A stretch of 64,000 nucleotides of DNA, taken from positions 1-64,000 of the forward strand of contig CALEJF010000035.1 of the NCBI GenBank assembly GCA_937898625.1. The letters are read 5' to 3'. Shown in pieces: positions 19,236-29,307 of the stretch. The DNA is from an uncultured Clostridia bacterium (GTDB lineage Bacteria; Bacillota; Clostridia; Oscillospirales; Acutalibacteraceae). Within the stretch, counting starts at the first letter, position 1. Each line of letters starts with the position of its first letter. A model generated the notes under the pieces. That model did not search any database, had not been told where the DNA came from, and saw nothing but the letters and a program-made list of their open reading frames with translations. The translations under genes and the position numbers were made by a program.

Positions 19236-21062
19236 TTATCTTACACTGTCATAGATTTCATAGAAATTCTTAATAAAAGTTGTTCCGGCATGCTTACCAT
19301 ATGAAATTAAGCACCAAGTATCATCATCAAACTCGCCAGTATTTTCATTATATTGGAAACCTGCCATAACATAATTTGCTTCGTTAGCAACATAACCTGC
19401 AGCATCATTCATAAGGTCCATTATAATGATATCCTCACCGGTATATTCTCTTATTGGAGGCATTGGGAAACCTTTAGCACCATTACCGCCAAAAAGAAGT
19501 TCACCGAATGTTTCACCTGGGCTCATATATACTTTTACGTTATCACCAAATTCCAGATAACCAACTTCAGAAACTGTATAATAATTGTTTCTCACATCTT
19601 TCAAAACAAGGTTATCTGCAATAGAAGTTTTACCAAGCAGAGCAATAATATTATTCTCAATTTGAACTGTAAATTGTTTTAATTTAATATTAAGAACTGG
19701 TTTAACTTCTTCCTTTGCAACAGTTGGAAGTCCATCATACCAAACTGTATAACCCTCTTGTCCTTGATATTCAGCAACACCCAGTCTATCCCCTGTGGTT
19801 TCATTAAGTACAATTCTTTCTGCTGTATTCATACTCATTCCAAGAAGAATATAACCAATTTCATAGCCATAACGCCTTGCACCATCATGTGCAGAGCCGT
19901 CAAGTTCATCATTTGAATAGTGACGAGATGAACTGACAGTTGAAACATTACCTTGGATAAAAATAAAGTTAAATCCGGCATCATTCAAAACTTTTTCTGT
20001 ATACCAAATGAAGTCAGCAGTAAACTTTCTATCAAGTTTTAATGGGTCACTTTCATCTTGATTCCAATCAAAGCTTGCAGATTCAGGATGACAACCATAT
20101 GTTGCTACAATAGTAGGAGTTTCACTTGCGTTAAATGGTACAAATTCAAGTTTATAAAGATTTGTATCAAATGAAATAGGAGCTGTTCTGTCAAAAAGAT
20201 ATTCTTCAACATCAATTGATGAATAATACATCTTACCGGTTGTCATATCGCTGAGAGCCTCTTCAACTGCTTGTTTTGAACCCGCAATTAATGAATCGAT
20301 AAATTCACGAGGAACACCATATTTTACATTATCAGTAATTACATTATTAACTAAACAACCAATTGGGTCTGTCCAAACACCCTGTGAGTCAATACCTGTA
20401 TGAATGTGTGTACAGGTAACATTAATACTTACGATATTATTTTCTTCTGCGATTTCTTTAAGGGCTGCGCGAATTAAACGAACATCTGAATTAGCAAGTC
20501 CCATAGCATCAACAGAAATAAATACAACATTTCCTCTACCTGAACCATCGTTCATAACAATAGCTCTTGACATTAAATCTTCGTAATTGCCGTCATCATC
20601 TTTATACATTTCATTACCATAAACGTAAGGAATGTATGCACCTTTTGCATAAGATTTTTCACCAAAATCTTCAGGTAATACTGATGCTTTACCATATCCT
20701 AGGCTCCACACTTTATCACCTTGTGGTTCATCAATAAATTCGTCCATTCCAGGATAAAAATTCTCGTAAGAATCAATATCAAAGCTTTCATAATCAATTA
20801 CAGCTACTGAATCGGGAACTGCATAATTCAATAATTTACCAACCACATCATTGATTAAGAAATCTGTTACTTTGTTAAAAATTTTACATAAAAGAATCTT
20901 GCTCTCAATATCATCAAGATTCTCAACAGTTGTTTCTGATAAAGAAACGTATTCCTCTACAGAATCATATGTATCACTTGCACTTACCGGAATATATGCC
21001 ATTGGAAAAACAATACATAAACATAGTGATAGTGCAAGTACCTTTCTTAATATTTTTTTCAT
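19236..21062 (-). CDS. Secreted neutral ceramidase-like protein
   Basis: A 608-residue exported protein: signal peptide (about 1-28, ending VSASD), then a domain whose landmarks resemble the neutral/alkaline ceramidase family: YAKGAYIPYVYG, VVFISVDAMGL, the histidine motif NVTCTHIHTG (compare THTHSGP), ATYGCHPES and the serine-containing FIQGNVSTVSS (compare GDVSPN). The match is partial, so amide hydrolysis of a lipid or other acylated amine is only an inference. ATG start with GGAGGT. It follows the mreB-like gene by 17 bp and probably shares a transcript with typA-mreB. Confidence 0.55.
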   Translation of the reverse strand: MKKILRKVLALSLCLCIVFPMAYIPVSASDTYDSVEEYVSLSETTVENLDDIESKILLCKIFNKVTDFLINDVVGKLLNYAVPDSVAVIDYESFDIDSYENFYPGMDEFIDEPQGDKVWSLGYGKASVLPEDFGEKSYAKGAYIPYVYGNEMYKDDDGNYEDLMSRAIVMNDGSGRGNVVFISVDAMGLANSDVRLIRAALKEIAEENNIVSINVTCTHIHTGIDSQGVWTDPIGCLVNNVITDNVKYGVPREFIDSLIAGSKQAVEEALSDMTTGKMYYSSIDVEEYLFDRTAPISFDTNLYKLEFVPFNASETPTIVATYGCHPESASFDWNQDESDPLKLDRKFTADFIWYTEKVLNDAGFNFIFIQGNVSTVSSSRHYSNDELDGSAHDGARRYGYEIGYILLGMSMNTAERIVLNETTGDRLGVAEYQGQEGYTVWYDGLPTVAKEEVKPVLNIKLKQFTVQIENNIIALLGKTSIADNLVLKDVRNNYYTVSEVGYLEFGDNVKVYMSPGETFGELLFGGNGAKGFPMPPIREYTGEDIIIMDLMNDAAGYVANEANYVMAGFQYNENTGEFDDDTWCLISYGKHAGTTFIKNFYEIYDSVR

Positions 21063-21079
21063 AATAATACCTCCATAAA

Positions 21080-22114
21080 TTAATATGCTTTATTTCTAAT
21101 TTCATCTTTGAAAATGAAATGATATCCATTACTATCAAGCAATTCTTCGTCACGCATTAGTTTTCCTATTCCACGGATTTTGGCTTGAGTCGGTTCGCCA
21201 ACTTCATCACATCTTATTCCTAGTTGTGAAGACAAACGAGTCGAAATATCAAAAATTAGTGCTCCCCCACCGCATAGTTTAATACCGTGGTCAGCTGCAT
21301 CAGCTAAAAGCTCTGGCTGAATAGTTGATATTCTATCACGAATATCTTTGACCAAAAGATTAATCTGTTCATCAACATAAGGATAAACCTCAGTTGATGT
21401 AATCTCAAAAGAAATGGGCATTTCATCAAGATTACTTTTTCCTGACACAAAAAGGGCGGATTCGCACTCCCTCTCGTTTGCAGATGTAATCTTGTTCTTA
21501 ATTTCCCTTGCCGTGTGAGGACCGATTAATATATCTCTATCTTGTTTTAAATGATTAATTATTGCTTTATCAATCTCGTAACTTCCGCGTTTAATAACAC
21601 CGTTTGCGACAATTCCACCCATTGATACAATTGCATACTCTGTCAGATGATGTCCAATGTCAATTACCATTCGCCCACCAATTTTATCGGTAGAAATATC
21701 ACATCCGAATGCAGAAGCAAGAATACCATCAATCAAGCAAACACGACCTGCACCTGCAAGAGTTACTACATCAAGAAAAGTTCTTTCTTCCAATCTTGAT
21801 ATATCTGATGACAATCCAATAACAATGTTTGGTTTGTAAATTCTATTACCACAAACTCGTTGCAAATAATATCGTAACATTCTTTCAGCCATGACAAAAT
21901 CCGATATTTTACCATCTTTTATAACTTTTGTAATAGAGATTTCATTGGAACATCTTCCGTATACCTTATCAGCTGCTTCACCAAAGGCAATAGGATTGCC
22001 TGTTTCCTCATCAATGGCTACGATTGACGGTTCATCAACAACAATACCCTTACCTTCAGCAAATATTTTGAGTGAAGATGAACCAAAATCGATGCCAATT
22101 TTCATTCCTCTCAA
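21080..22114 (-). CDS. Divergent MreB-family actin-like protein
   Basis: A 344-residue actin-like ATPase. Phosphate-1 loop GIDFGSSSLKIF (about 6-17), the PNIVIGLSSDIS segment, a phosphate-2 region DIGHHLTEYAIVSMGGIV in place of the usual DIGGGTTE, and adenosine motif LCGGGALIFD (about 280). MreB filaments guide cell-wall synthesis; here the altered loop and isolation from mreC/mreD point to a paralogue (Mbl/MreBH-like) of unsure function. The start is TTG 22114, with AAGGAGG 8 bases upstream; the ATG three codons later has no properly spaced site. Lies 18 bp after typA. Confidence 0.85.
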   Translation of the reverse strand: MRGMKIGIDFGSSSLKIFAEGKGIVVDEPSIVAIDEETGNPIAFGEAADKVYGRCSNEISITKVIKDGKISDFVMAERMLRYYLQRVCGNRIYKPNIVIGLSSDISRLEERTFLDVVTLAGAGRVCLIDGILASAFGCDISTDKIGGRMVIDIGHHLTEYAIVSMGGIVANGVIKRGSYEIDKAIINHLKQDRDILIGPHTAREIKNKITSANERECESALFVSGKSNLDEMPISFEITSTEVYPYVDEQINLLVKDIRDRISTIQPELLADAADHGIKLCGGGALIFDISTRLSSQLGIRCDEVGEPTQAKIRGIGKLMRDEELLDSNGYHFIFKDEIRNKAY

Positions 22115-22132
22115 GGATTTTTCCTCCTTGCA

Positions 22133-23953
22133 TCAGTTTTTTCTGAATTGCTGTTTTAATCTCAAATCTTTTGACAAAATCATCTTACGCAATCTGATAC
22201 TTACAGGAGTAACCTCCATAAGCTCATCATCTTTTATAAATTCCATTGACTGCTCAAGACTAAGTATTGTATGAGGAACGAGTCTTAATGCATCATCAGA
22301 CCCTGAAGCGCGTGTATTTGTAAGATGTTTTGTCTTACAAATATTACAAGTCAAATCCTCATTTTTTGAGCATTCACCGACAATCATTCCCTCATAAACA
22401 GGAACACCGGGACCAATAAACAATCTGCCTCTGTCTTGAGTATTAAAAAGCCCGTAAGCAGTGCTTTCACCACTTTCATGAGCAACAATAGAACCTCTTT
22501 CACGGGTTTCTATTTCGCCTTTAAAAGGTTCATAACCAGCAAAGAGATTATTCATAATACCATTACCATTAGTATCAGTCATAAATTCTGAACGATATCC
22601 GATAAGTCCACGAGCAGGTATTTTAAATTCAAGATGAGTTGAACCGCCATCACGGGTACCCATATTTTCAAGTTCACCACGACGCGAACCAATTTTCATC
22701 ATTACTGCACCAACATATTCTTCGGGAACTTCAACAATAAGCAATTCCATTGGTTCCATTAATATGCCATCTTGCATTTTTGTTATTACTTTTGGTCTCG
22801 ATACCTGAAATTCATACCCTTGGCGACGCATTGTTTCAATAAGAATGGAAAGATGTAATTCTCCTCTGCCTGAAACCTTAAAGGTATCTGTTGATTCTGT
22901 TTCTTCAACCCTCATACTAACATTAGTTTCAACCTCTTTAAACAATCGGTCTCTAAGATTTCTTGAAGTAACAAATTTACCTTCTTTTCCGGCAAATGGA
23001 CTGTCATTTACAATAAAATTCATTGAAATAGTGGGTTCATCAATTTTAACAAATGGAAGAGGGTCAACACACTCTGGAGAACAAAGTGTTTCTCCAATAT
23101 TAAGGTCAACAATACCGGAAACACAAATAATATCACCAACAGAAGCACTTTCAACTTCAACACGTTTTAAACCATCAAATTGATATAAACGAGAAATCTT
23201 TACATTCTGTTGAGTATCATCTGTTTTGCAAAGAATTAAACTATCATTTCTCTTAATTGCACCTCTTTCCACTCTGCCAATACCAATTCTACCAATGTAA
23301 TCATCATAATCCAAACTTGAAAAAAGAACTTGTAAAGGAGCTTCACTATCTCCTGTTGGTGCATCAATATAATTAATGATTGCATCAAACAAAGGACGCA
23401 TATCACCATCGCGAACTGTTGGTTCATTTGAAGCATAACCATCTCTAGCAGAGGCATAAATAACAGGAAATTCAATTTGTTCGTCACTTGCACCAAGTTC
23501 AATAAACAAATCTAAAACCTCATCAATTACTTCTGCTGGTCTTGCCCCCGGTCTGTCAATCTTGTTAACAACAACAAGAACTTTTTTATTAAGTCCTAAC
23601 GCTTTTTTCAGAACAAATCTTGTCTGAGGCATACATCCTTCAAAAGCATCAACAAGTAATAAAACACCATCAACCATTGTGAGAATTCTCTCAACCTCTC
23701 CGCCAAAATCAGCGTGTCCGGGAGTATCTACAATGTTAATTTTTATATCGTTATATTGTACAGAAGTGTTTTTAGAAAGAATTGTTATTCCTCTTTCTCG
23801 TTCAAGGTCATTTGAATCCATAACTCTGTCTTGTACAATCTCATTTGTTCTAAAAATACCACTTTGCTTTAAAAGCTCATCAACAAGAGTTGTTTTACCA
23901 TGGTCAACATGGGCGATAATAGCAATATTTCTTACATCTTCTCTTTTTTTCAA
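22133..23953 (-). CDS. typA: Ribosome-associated GTPase TypA/BipA
   Basis: Translational GTPase that binds 70S ribosomes and aids assembly and stress growth. The 606 residues show G1 AHVDHGKTTL (about 12-21), G2 ERERGITI, G3 DTPGHADFGG, G4 NKIDRPGA, and the BipA C-terminal half with GRGELHLSILIETMRR. I place the start at TTG 23953, because AGGTGA lies 5-6 bases upstream and the result (KKREDVRNIAIIAHVDHG) matches the usual N-terminus; an in-frame GTG three codons upstream overlaps the ribosome site. First gene of typA-mreB-ceramidase-like. Confidence 0.97.
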   Translation of the reverse strand: MKKREDVRNIAIIAHVDHGKTTLVDELLKQSGIFRTNEIVQDRVMDSNDLERERGITILSKNTSVQYNDIKINIVDTPGHADFGGEVERILTMVDGVLLLVDAFEGCMPQTRFVLKKALGLNKKVLVVVNKIDRPGARPAEVIDEVLDLFIELGASDEQIEFPVIYASARDGYASNEPTVRDGDMRPLFDAIINYIDAPTGDSEAPLQVLFSSLDYDDYIGRIGIGRVERGAIKRNDSLILCKTDDTQQNVKISRLYQFDGLKRVEVESASVGDIICVSGIVDLNIGETLCSPECVDPLPFVKIDEPTISMNFIVNDSPFAGKEGKFVTSRNLRDRLFKEVETNVSMRVEETESTDTFKVSGRGELHLSILIETMRRQGYEFQVSRPKVITKMQDGILMEPMELLIVEVPEEYVGAVMMKIGSRRGELENMGTRDGGSTHLEFKIPARGLIGYRSEFMTDTNGNGIMNNLFAGYEPFKGEIETRERGSIVAHESGESTAYGLFNTQDRGRLFIGPGVPVYEGMIVGECSKNEDLTCNICKTKHLTNTRASGSDDALRLVPHTILSLEQSMEFIKDDELMEVTPVSIRLRKMILSKDLRLKQQFRKN

Positions 23954-24093
23954 AAAATTCACCTACACATTACATATCTTTTAATATTCTATCACTTCAT
24001 TTTGATTTCTGCAATATCAAATCTATATTTATATACTTTACAAATGAAAAAATATAGGCTAAAATTTATATAAGATTATATGAGGTGATATAC

Positions 24094-25722
24094 TTGAGCA
24101 AAAATGTTAATTTATATATTTTATCTTCTCTTGAAAAACTTTATCATAATGATAAAATACCTCAAAAGAATTTCTTATCATTTTCAATGTTAAGAAATGA
24201 AAAGAAATCTTTTCAAATTGCAATTGAAACCAACGAAGTTTTCGAAGGAAAAATAAATATAGATACACAATTCAAATTTTCATTGTACTCAGTTGAACAC
24301 ATTAAATCTGACTTTCCTATGTCAAAAGATGCAGATGATTACTATCGTTTTTCTGATGATGGATATTATCCAGATTTACTTCTTCCTGTTAACGAAACTG
24401 TTTGTTTGAAAAAAGGAATAAATGTTTTTTGGGTAGAAATAGAAGCAACTAAGAACCTTATTGGCAACAACGATGTTAAAATCTCCTTAAATGATAACTT
24501 TAATTTTGAAATCATTAAAAATTTATCTGTTGAAGTAATAGATTGTAATGTTGATTTTAAAGATTTTGTTTATACAAATTGGTTTCATACTGACTGTTTA
24601 GCATCATATTATAATGTTGATATTTTTTCAGATGAATATTGGAGAATTACAAGAAATTTCTTGAAAACTGCAGTTGAGTATGGTATGAACTGCGTTTTAA
24701 CACCAATTTTTACTCCACCTCTTGACACCGAGGTTGGAAAAGAAAGACCAACGGTTCAACTTGTTGATGTAATTGTCGATAACGGGTGTTATTCTTTTAA
24801 ATTTGATAAACTTGATTTATGGATAAATATGGCTAAAGAATGTGGTGTTACCCATTTTGAAATGTCGCATCTGTTTACTCAGTGGGGTGCTCGTCATGCG
24901 CCAAAAATAATGGCAACTGTTGATGGTGAGTATAAAAAGATTTTTGGTTGGGAAACAAAAGCTTCATCAAGAGAATATGTCAGTTTTCTTACAGAGTTTT
25001 CAAAAGCCTTTAAAGAATACATAGAAAAGAATAATCTTAAAAACAATGTTTTGATTCATGTCAGCGATGAACCAAATTTTTCTATGTTAATCCCGTATTC
25101 AAAAGCCTCAAAACTTATCCATAAATTATTTAAAGGATATAGAATTGTTGATGCATTATCAGACCACTGGTTTTATAAACTCAAAATTGTATCATCCCCC
25201 ATCCCATCTAATGACCACATTGATAGTTTTATCGGAGTTTGCCCGGATTTATGGACATATTATTGCAGTGCTCAAAACAAAAAATATGTATCAAATCGAT
25301 TTTTCTGTAATGATTCGATAAGAAACCGTGTTCTTGGATACCAAATGTACAAATATGACATTAAAGGATTTTTGCACTGGGGTTATAATTTTTATTACAC
25401 TCAACTTTCAAAAGAACTCATTGACCCGTTCAAAGTAAGTGATGCAGGCGAAAAATTTCCATCAGGTGACAGTTATATCGTCTATCCTTCAAAAGATGGT
25501 ACGCCATATCATTCAATCAGATTAAAAGTATTTTATGATGCTTTACAGGATATGGCAGCATTAAATGCACTTGAAAAACTAACTGATAAAAAAACATGTA
25601 TAGATATAATTGAAGATAATGGTTACCATCAATTGACATTCAGTAACTACCCACATTCGGATGAATGGTTGATTTCTACAAGAGAAAAGATTAATTCAAA
25701 AATTAAGGAAAGTTTAAAATGA
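24094..25722 (+). CDS. DUF4091 domain (GH123-like) protein
   Basis: A 542-residue protein with an N-terminal beta-sandwich (about 1-150) and a barrel-like domain ending in the DUF4091 signature: GFLHWGYNFYY, then PSGDSYIVYP and SIRLKVFYDALQDMAALNAL. DUF4091 is related to glycoside hydrolase family 123, which cuts beta-N-acetylgalactosaminides; candidate acids include HVSDEPNF (about 325). No signal peptide, so a cytosolic role is implied. I choose TTG 24094, with GAGGTGA 5 bases upstream; the GTG at 24085 lies inside that site. Its stop overlaps the rodA ATG (ATGA). Confidence 0.78.
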   Translation: MSKNVNLYILSSLEKLYHNDKIPQKNFLSFSMLRNEKKSFQIAIETNEVFEGKINIDTQFKFSLYSVEHIKSDFPMSKDADDYYRFSDDGYYPDLLLPVNETVCLKKGINVFWVEIEATKNLIGNNDVKISLNDNFNFEIIKNLSVEVIDCNVDFKDFVYTNWFHTDCLASYYNVDIFSDEYWRITRNFLKTAVEYGMNCVLTPIFTPPLDTEVGKERPTVQLVDVIVDNGCYSFKFDKLDLWINMAKECGVTHFEMSHLFTQWGARHAPKIMATVDGEYKKIFGWETKASSREYVSFLTEFSKAFKEYIEKNNLKNNVLIHVSDEPNFSMLIPYSKASKLIHKLFKGYRIVDALSDHWFYKLKIVSSPIPSNDHIDSFIGVCPDLWTYYCSAQNKKYVSNRFFCNDSIRNRVLGYQMYKYDIKGFLHWGYNFYYTQLSKELIDPFKVSDAGEKFPSGDSYIVYPSKDGTPYHSIRLKVFYDALQDMAALNALEKLTDKKTCIDIIEDNGYHQLTFSNYPHSDEWLISTREKINSKIKESLK

Positions 25723-26906
25723 AGAAATTTTTTAAGTCAATAAAAAGTTTCATAAGAGAAACAGATAAGGTTTTACTTTTATTATGTGCATTAACATCAG
25801 CTTTTGGATGTGTTTCCGTCCTTAGTGCAACAAGATGGAATGCACCCGAAGGCTCAACTGTAACTCGTGATTTTATGGTTATGGCTTTTGCTGTATGTGC
25901 AGGATTAGTTATAGCATTGATAATATCGCTCATTGACTATGAATTCATTATTAAATTGACGCCATTAATTGGTATATTCTGCATAGGAATAATGATTATA
26001 ACCCTTTTATTTGGCGTTGGTCCAATTGAGCGACCAGATGCTAAAACCTGGCTTAAAATTGGTAATACAGGTATCTTTTTTCAACCATCAGAAATTGTTA
26101 AAATAGGTTTTATAATAACATTTGGTGTTCACCTTGAAAAACTTAAGGGTAATATTAATCATCCATTTTCAATTTTGCAATTAGGAATACATGCTTTAAT
26201 TCCAATTGGACTTGTTATTATTTCAGGTGATATGGGTTCAGCTTTAGTCTTTATTATTATTACAGTGGCTATGCTCTTTATTTCAGGATTACATTGGGGA
26301 TATTTTTTAGGAGGTGGATTACTTTTATTAGCGTCCCTCCCCCTAGCCTGGATTTATTTACTTGAGGGTCTGCAAAAGGACCGTTTTTTGGCTTTAATTT
26401 ATCCTGAGTCATATCCAGACATAATTTATCAACAAGAACGCGGATTAGCTGCACTTGGCGGTGGTGGTATTACAGGTCAAGGACTTTTCAAAGGAACTCT
26501 TACTCAAATTCCAAATGCAATTCCTGAGGCAGAAAATGATATGATATTTACTGTTATAGGAGAAGAGTTGGGACTTATCGGTTGCACAACAGCTTTATTA
26601 TTACTTACAGCAATAATAATTAGAATTATTCGTACAGGTCGTCACGATAATATTGGAAATACAAAGGTTATGTGTTATGGAGTTGCAGCAATGATTGCGG
26701 GACAAGTAATAATCAATATTGGAATGTGCCTTATGTTACTGCCTGTTATCGGAATTACCTTGCCTTTTTTCAGTGCAGGTGGTTCATCAAATTTATGTAT
26801 TTATTTTTCAATTGGCTTGATATTGAGTTTTTACAGATACAATCAACAAAATGATATGATTCATGTAAGTCAATCAAATATTTATAATCCATTTTCAGAT
26901 ATATAA
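25719..26906 (+). CDS. rodA: SEDS peptidoglycan polymerase RodA/FtsW
   Basis: A 395-residue polytopic membrane protein of the SEDS family, glycosyltransferases that polymerise lipid II with a partner PBP. About ten helices; family marks are FFQPSEIVKIGFI (about 120), ISGDMGSALVF (about 167), ENDMIFTVIGEELGLIG (about 268) and the late GITLPFFSAGGSSN (about 345). The wording of these motifs and the length fit RodA slightly better than FtsW/SpoVE. ATG overlaps the DUF4091 stop, so translation is coupled. A bidirectional terminator follows at once. Confidence 0.9.
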   Translation: MKKFFKSIKSFIRETDKVLLLLCALTSAFGCVSVLSATRWNAPEGSTVTRDFMVMAFAVCAGLVIALIISLIDYEFIIKLTPLIGIFCIGIMIITLLFGVGPIERPDAKTWLKIGNTGIFFQPSEIVKIGFIITFGVHLEKLKGNINHPFSILQLGIHALIPIGLVIISGDMGSALVFIIITVAMLFISGLHWGYFLGGGLLLLASLPLAWIYLLEGLQKDRFLALIYPESYPDIIYQQERGLAALGGGGITGQGLFKGTLTQIPNAIPEAENDMIFTVIGEELGLIGCTTALLLLTAIIIRIIRTGRHDNIGNTKVMCYGVAAMIAGQVIINIGMCLMLLPVIGITLPFFSAGGSSNLCIYFSIGLILSFYRYNQQNDMIHVSQSNIYNPFSDI

Positions 26907-26936
26907 AAAATAAGAGGTCATCGACCTCTTATTTTT
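26906..26936. terminator. Bidirectional terminator between rodA and pcrA
   Basis: A 14-bp stem (26906-26919 with 26923-26936) around ATC, A run on one side and T run on the other. It touches the stop codons of both convergent genes. Confidence 0.92.
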
Positions 26937-29283
26937 ATGCCTTTTTAACGGCACCCATATTTGCCATAATCTTTTTAGTACCAACTTTTTCAAACGCAAT
27001 TTCCATAAGGACATCGTTGCCCATTGGTCGAAGAGAAACTATCATTCCCTTACCAAAAACTCTGTGAACAACTTGCTCACCAACAATGAATTGCTCAGTT
27101 GATTTTTTATTAGAATTGCCAAATCCAGAGCCAAAGCCATTTGAAATTGGCTTACTGCTTGGAGTATTTGTTTGATGGCGAGGTTGAACAGGTTTTTTAG
27201 GTTTAACGAGAGTTTCACAGCAATCTGATGGTAATTCTTCTAAAAACCGTGATGGTCTGTTATATTTTGTTGAACCAAATATCATTCTTGAACGAGTATT
27301 GAGAAGATATAATTTATTCTTTGCTCTTGTAATACCAACATAGGCTAATCTTCTTTCTTCCTCTATTTCAGATGAATCATACAAGGACTGCATTCCCGGA
27401 AAAACGCCCTCTTCCATTCCAGGAATAAAAACAATAGGAAATTCGAGTCCCTTTGAAGAATGAAGTGTCATTAACACAACAGCATCTGCATCGGAATTAT
27501 AGTTATCAATATCGGTTAAAAGAGCAACCTCTTCAAGGAAATCTGACAAATCACTATCAGGATTTTCATCCTTAAATCTAACAAGGTTTGAATTTAGTTC
27601 ATCAAGGTTTTGAAGTCTTTCTTCACCTTTTTCCTTATCAGACATTAAAGATGCCCTATACCCAGTTTCATCAAGTAAAGATATAAAAACAGATGAAGGA
27701 GATTCACGAGTAAGTAAGTCAGTAAAACTTTCTATCATTGATGTAAACTCAATTAATTTAGATGAACTCCTTTTAAGTTTTTCATATTCATCTGCTGTTT
27801 TGAATACCTGGAACAAACTGAGTCCTAATGCATCAGCTATTTCTTTTGCAGTATTAATTGTTGTTGCACCTATTCCTCTTTTAGGAACATTGATTATCCT
27901 TTCAAGCCTATAACTATCATCGTGATTTGCTATAACAGAAAGATATGCAAGAGCATCTTTAATTTCCATTCGTTCATAGAATTTATGACCACCAATAATT
28001 CGATATGGAATACCGCTTCTTACAAAACATCGTTCAATGGAGTTTGACATTGAATTCATACGATATAAGACGGCAAAATCGCTGAATTTACCAGTGTTTC
28101 CCATTGTCTTTACAATTTCATCAGCAATAAACTTTCCTTCAGCATATTCATCATCAAGAGTGTTCAGGGTGATTTTTTCCCCACTACCATTAGAAGTCCA
28201 AAGATTCTTGCCTTTTCTTTGCTCATTATTAGCAATAACTGCATTAGCACCATCAAGAATATTCTGTGTTGAACGATAGTTTTCCTCCAGTCTTATTACC
28301 TTAGAATTCTTGAAATTCTTTTCAAAACTCAAAATATTTTCGATTGTTGCACCACGAAACTTATATATACTTTGGTCATCATCACCAACAACACAAATAT
28401 TATTATATCCTTCAGAAAGCAACTTTGTAAGCATAAATTGAGCATGGTTTGTGTCCTGATATTCATCAACAAGAACATATTTAAATTTATTTTGATAGTA
28501 TTCTCTTACATCATCATAATTCTCAAGAAGTTTGACAGTATTAAAAATAATATCATCAAAATCCATAGCATCAGCGTTTTTTAGTAATTGCTGATACTTT
28601 ACATAGCATTCACCAATTTGTTTTTCACGATAATTGCCACTGCCAAGTGAAAGATATTCATTAGCAGGTACAAGCATATCTTTTGCACGACTGATTTCAG
28701 ATAAAATCGTTTTATGTGAAAGAAACTTGTCATCAATATTCAAAAGTCTTTGACATTCTTTCATTACTCTTTTACTATCATCGGTATCATATATGGTAAA
28801 CCTTGATGAATAACCTAATAATTCTGCATTTTTACGCAGAATTCGTAAGCAAATAGAATGGAACGTACCTGCCCAGATGTCGTTAGCATCTTCTCCAATT
28901 CTTAAAGATAATCGCTCTTTCAATTCATTAGCTGCTTTATTCGTAAATGTAAAAGCAAGTATTTCCCAAGGCTTTGGAGCATCCACAGATAAAGTATTTT
29001 TTATATATGGATAAACACCATTGTTCCCATTGAAGTATTCGGTAATTAAATCCAATGTATCATTGTCAAGACGAGTTTCAATAACATCTGAATTGTATGC
29101 ATGACCATATTTCATAAGATTAGCAATTCTGTTTACTAAAACAGTAGTCTTACCACTGCCGGCACCTGCAAGAATTAAAAGCGGTCCGTCAACTGATAAG
29201 ACCGCTTTTAACTGCATATTATTCATTCTTTCAAATTCTTTTAAAATAATTTTATCTCTTAATTCACAAATTTGTGACTGCAT
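26935..29283 (-). CDS. pcrA: DNA helicase PcrA/UvrD
   Basis: A 782-residue superfamily 1A 3'-5' helicase for repair, replication restart and protein displacement. Motifs in order: Walker A AGAGSGKTT (about 37), FTNKAANELKERL (Ia), VLVDEYQDTN (II), GDDDQSIYKFRGA (III), EENYRSTQNIL (IV), VVLMTLHSSKGLEFP (V), YVGITRAKNKLYL (VI), and a basic C-terminal tail ending in a beta module (about 725-780) typical of PcrA. Between motifs I and Ia lies an extra segment of about 45 residues. ATG with AGGTGA upstream. Divergent-free, 24 bp after the coiled-coil gene. Confidence 0.96.
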   Translation of the reverse strand: MQSQICELRDKIILKEFERMNNMQLKAVLSVDGPLLILAGAGSGKTTVLVNRIANLMKYGHAYNSDVIETRLDNDTLDLITEYFNGNNGVYPYIKNTLSVDAPKPWEILAFTFTNKAANELKERLSLRIGEDANDIWAGTFHSICLRILRKNAELLGYSSRFTIYDTDDSKRVMKECQRLLNIDDKFLSHKTILSEISRAKDMLVPANEYLSLGSGNYREKQIGECYVKYQQLLKNADAMDFDDIIFNTVKLLENYDDVREYYQNKFKYVLVDEYQDTNHAQFMLTKLLSEGYNNICVVGDDDQSIYKFRGATIENILSFEKNFKNSKVIRLEENYRSTQNILDGANAVIANNEQRKGKNLWTSNGSGEKITLNTLDDEYAEGKFIADEIVKTMGNTGKFSDFAVLYRMNSMSNSIERCFVRSGIPYRIIGGHKFYERMEIKDALAYLSVIANHDDSYRLERIINVPKRGIGATTINTAKEIADALGLSLFQVFKTADEYEKLKRSSSKLIEFTSMIESFTDLLTRESPSSVFISLLDETGYRASLMSDKEKGEERLQNLDELNSNLVRFKDENPDSDLSDFLEEVALLTDIDNYNSDADAVVLMTLHSSKGLEFPIVFIPGMEEGVFPGMQSLYDSSEIEEERRLAYVGITRAKNKLYLLNTRSRMIFGSTKYNRPSRFLEELPSDCCETLVKPKKPVQPRHQTNTPSSKPISNGFGSGFGNSNKKSTEQFIVGEQVVHRVFGKGMIVSLRPMGNDVLMEIAFEKVGTKKIMANMGAVKKA

Positions 29284-29307
29284 ATAAAAATCACCTATAA
29301 AAACAAA

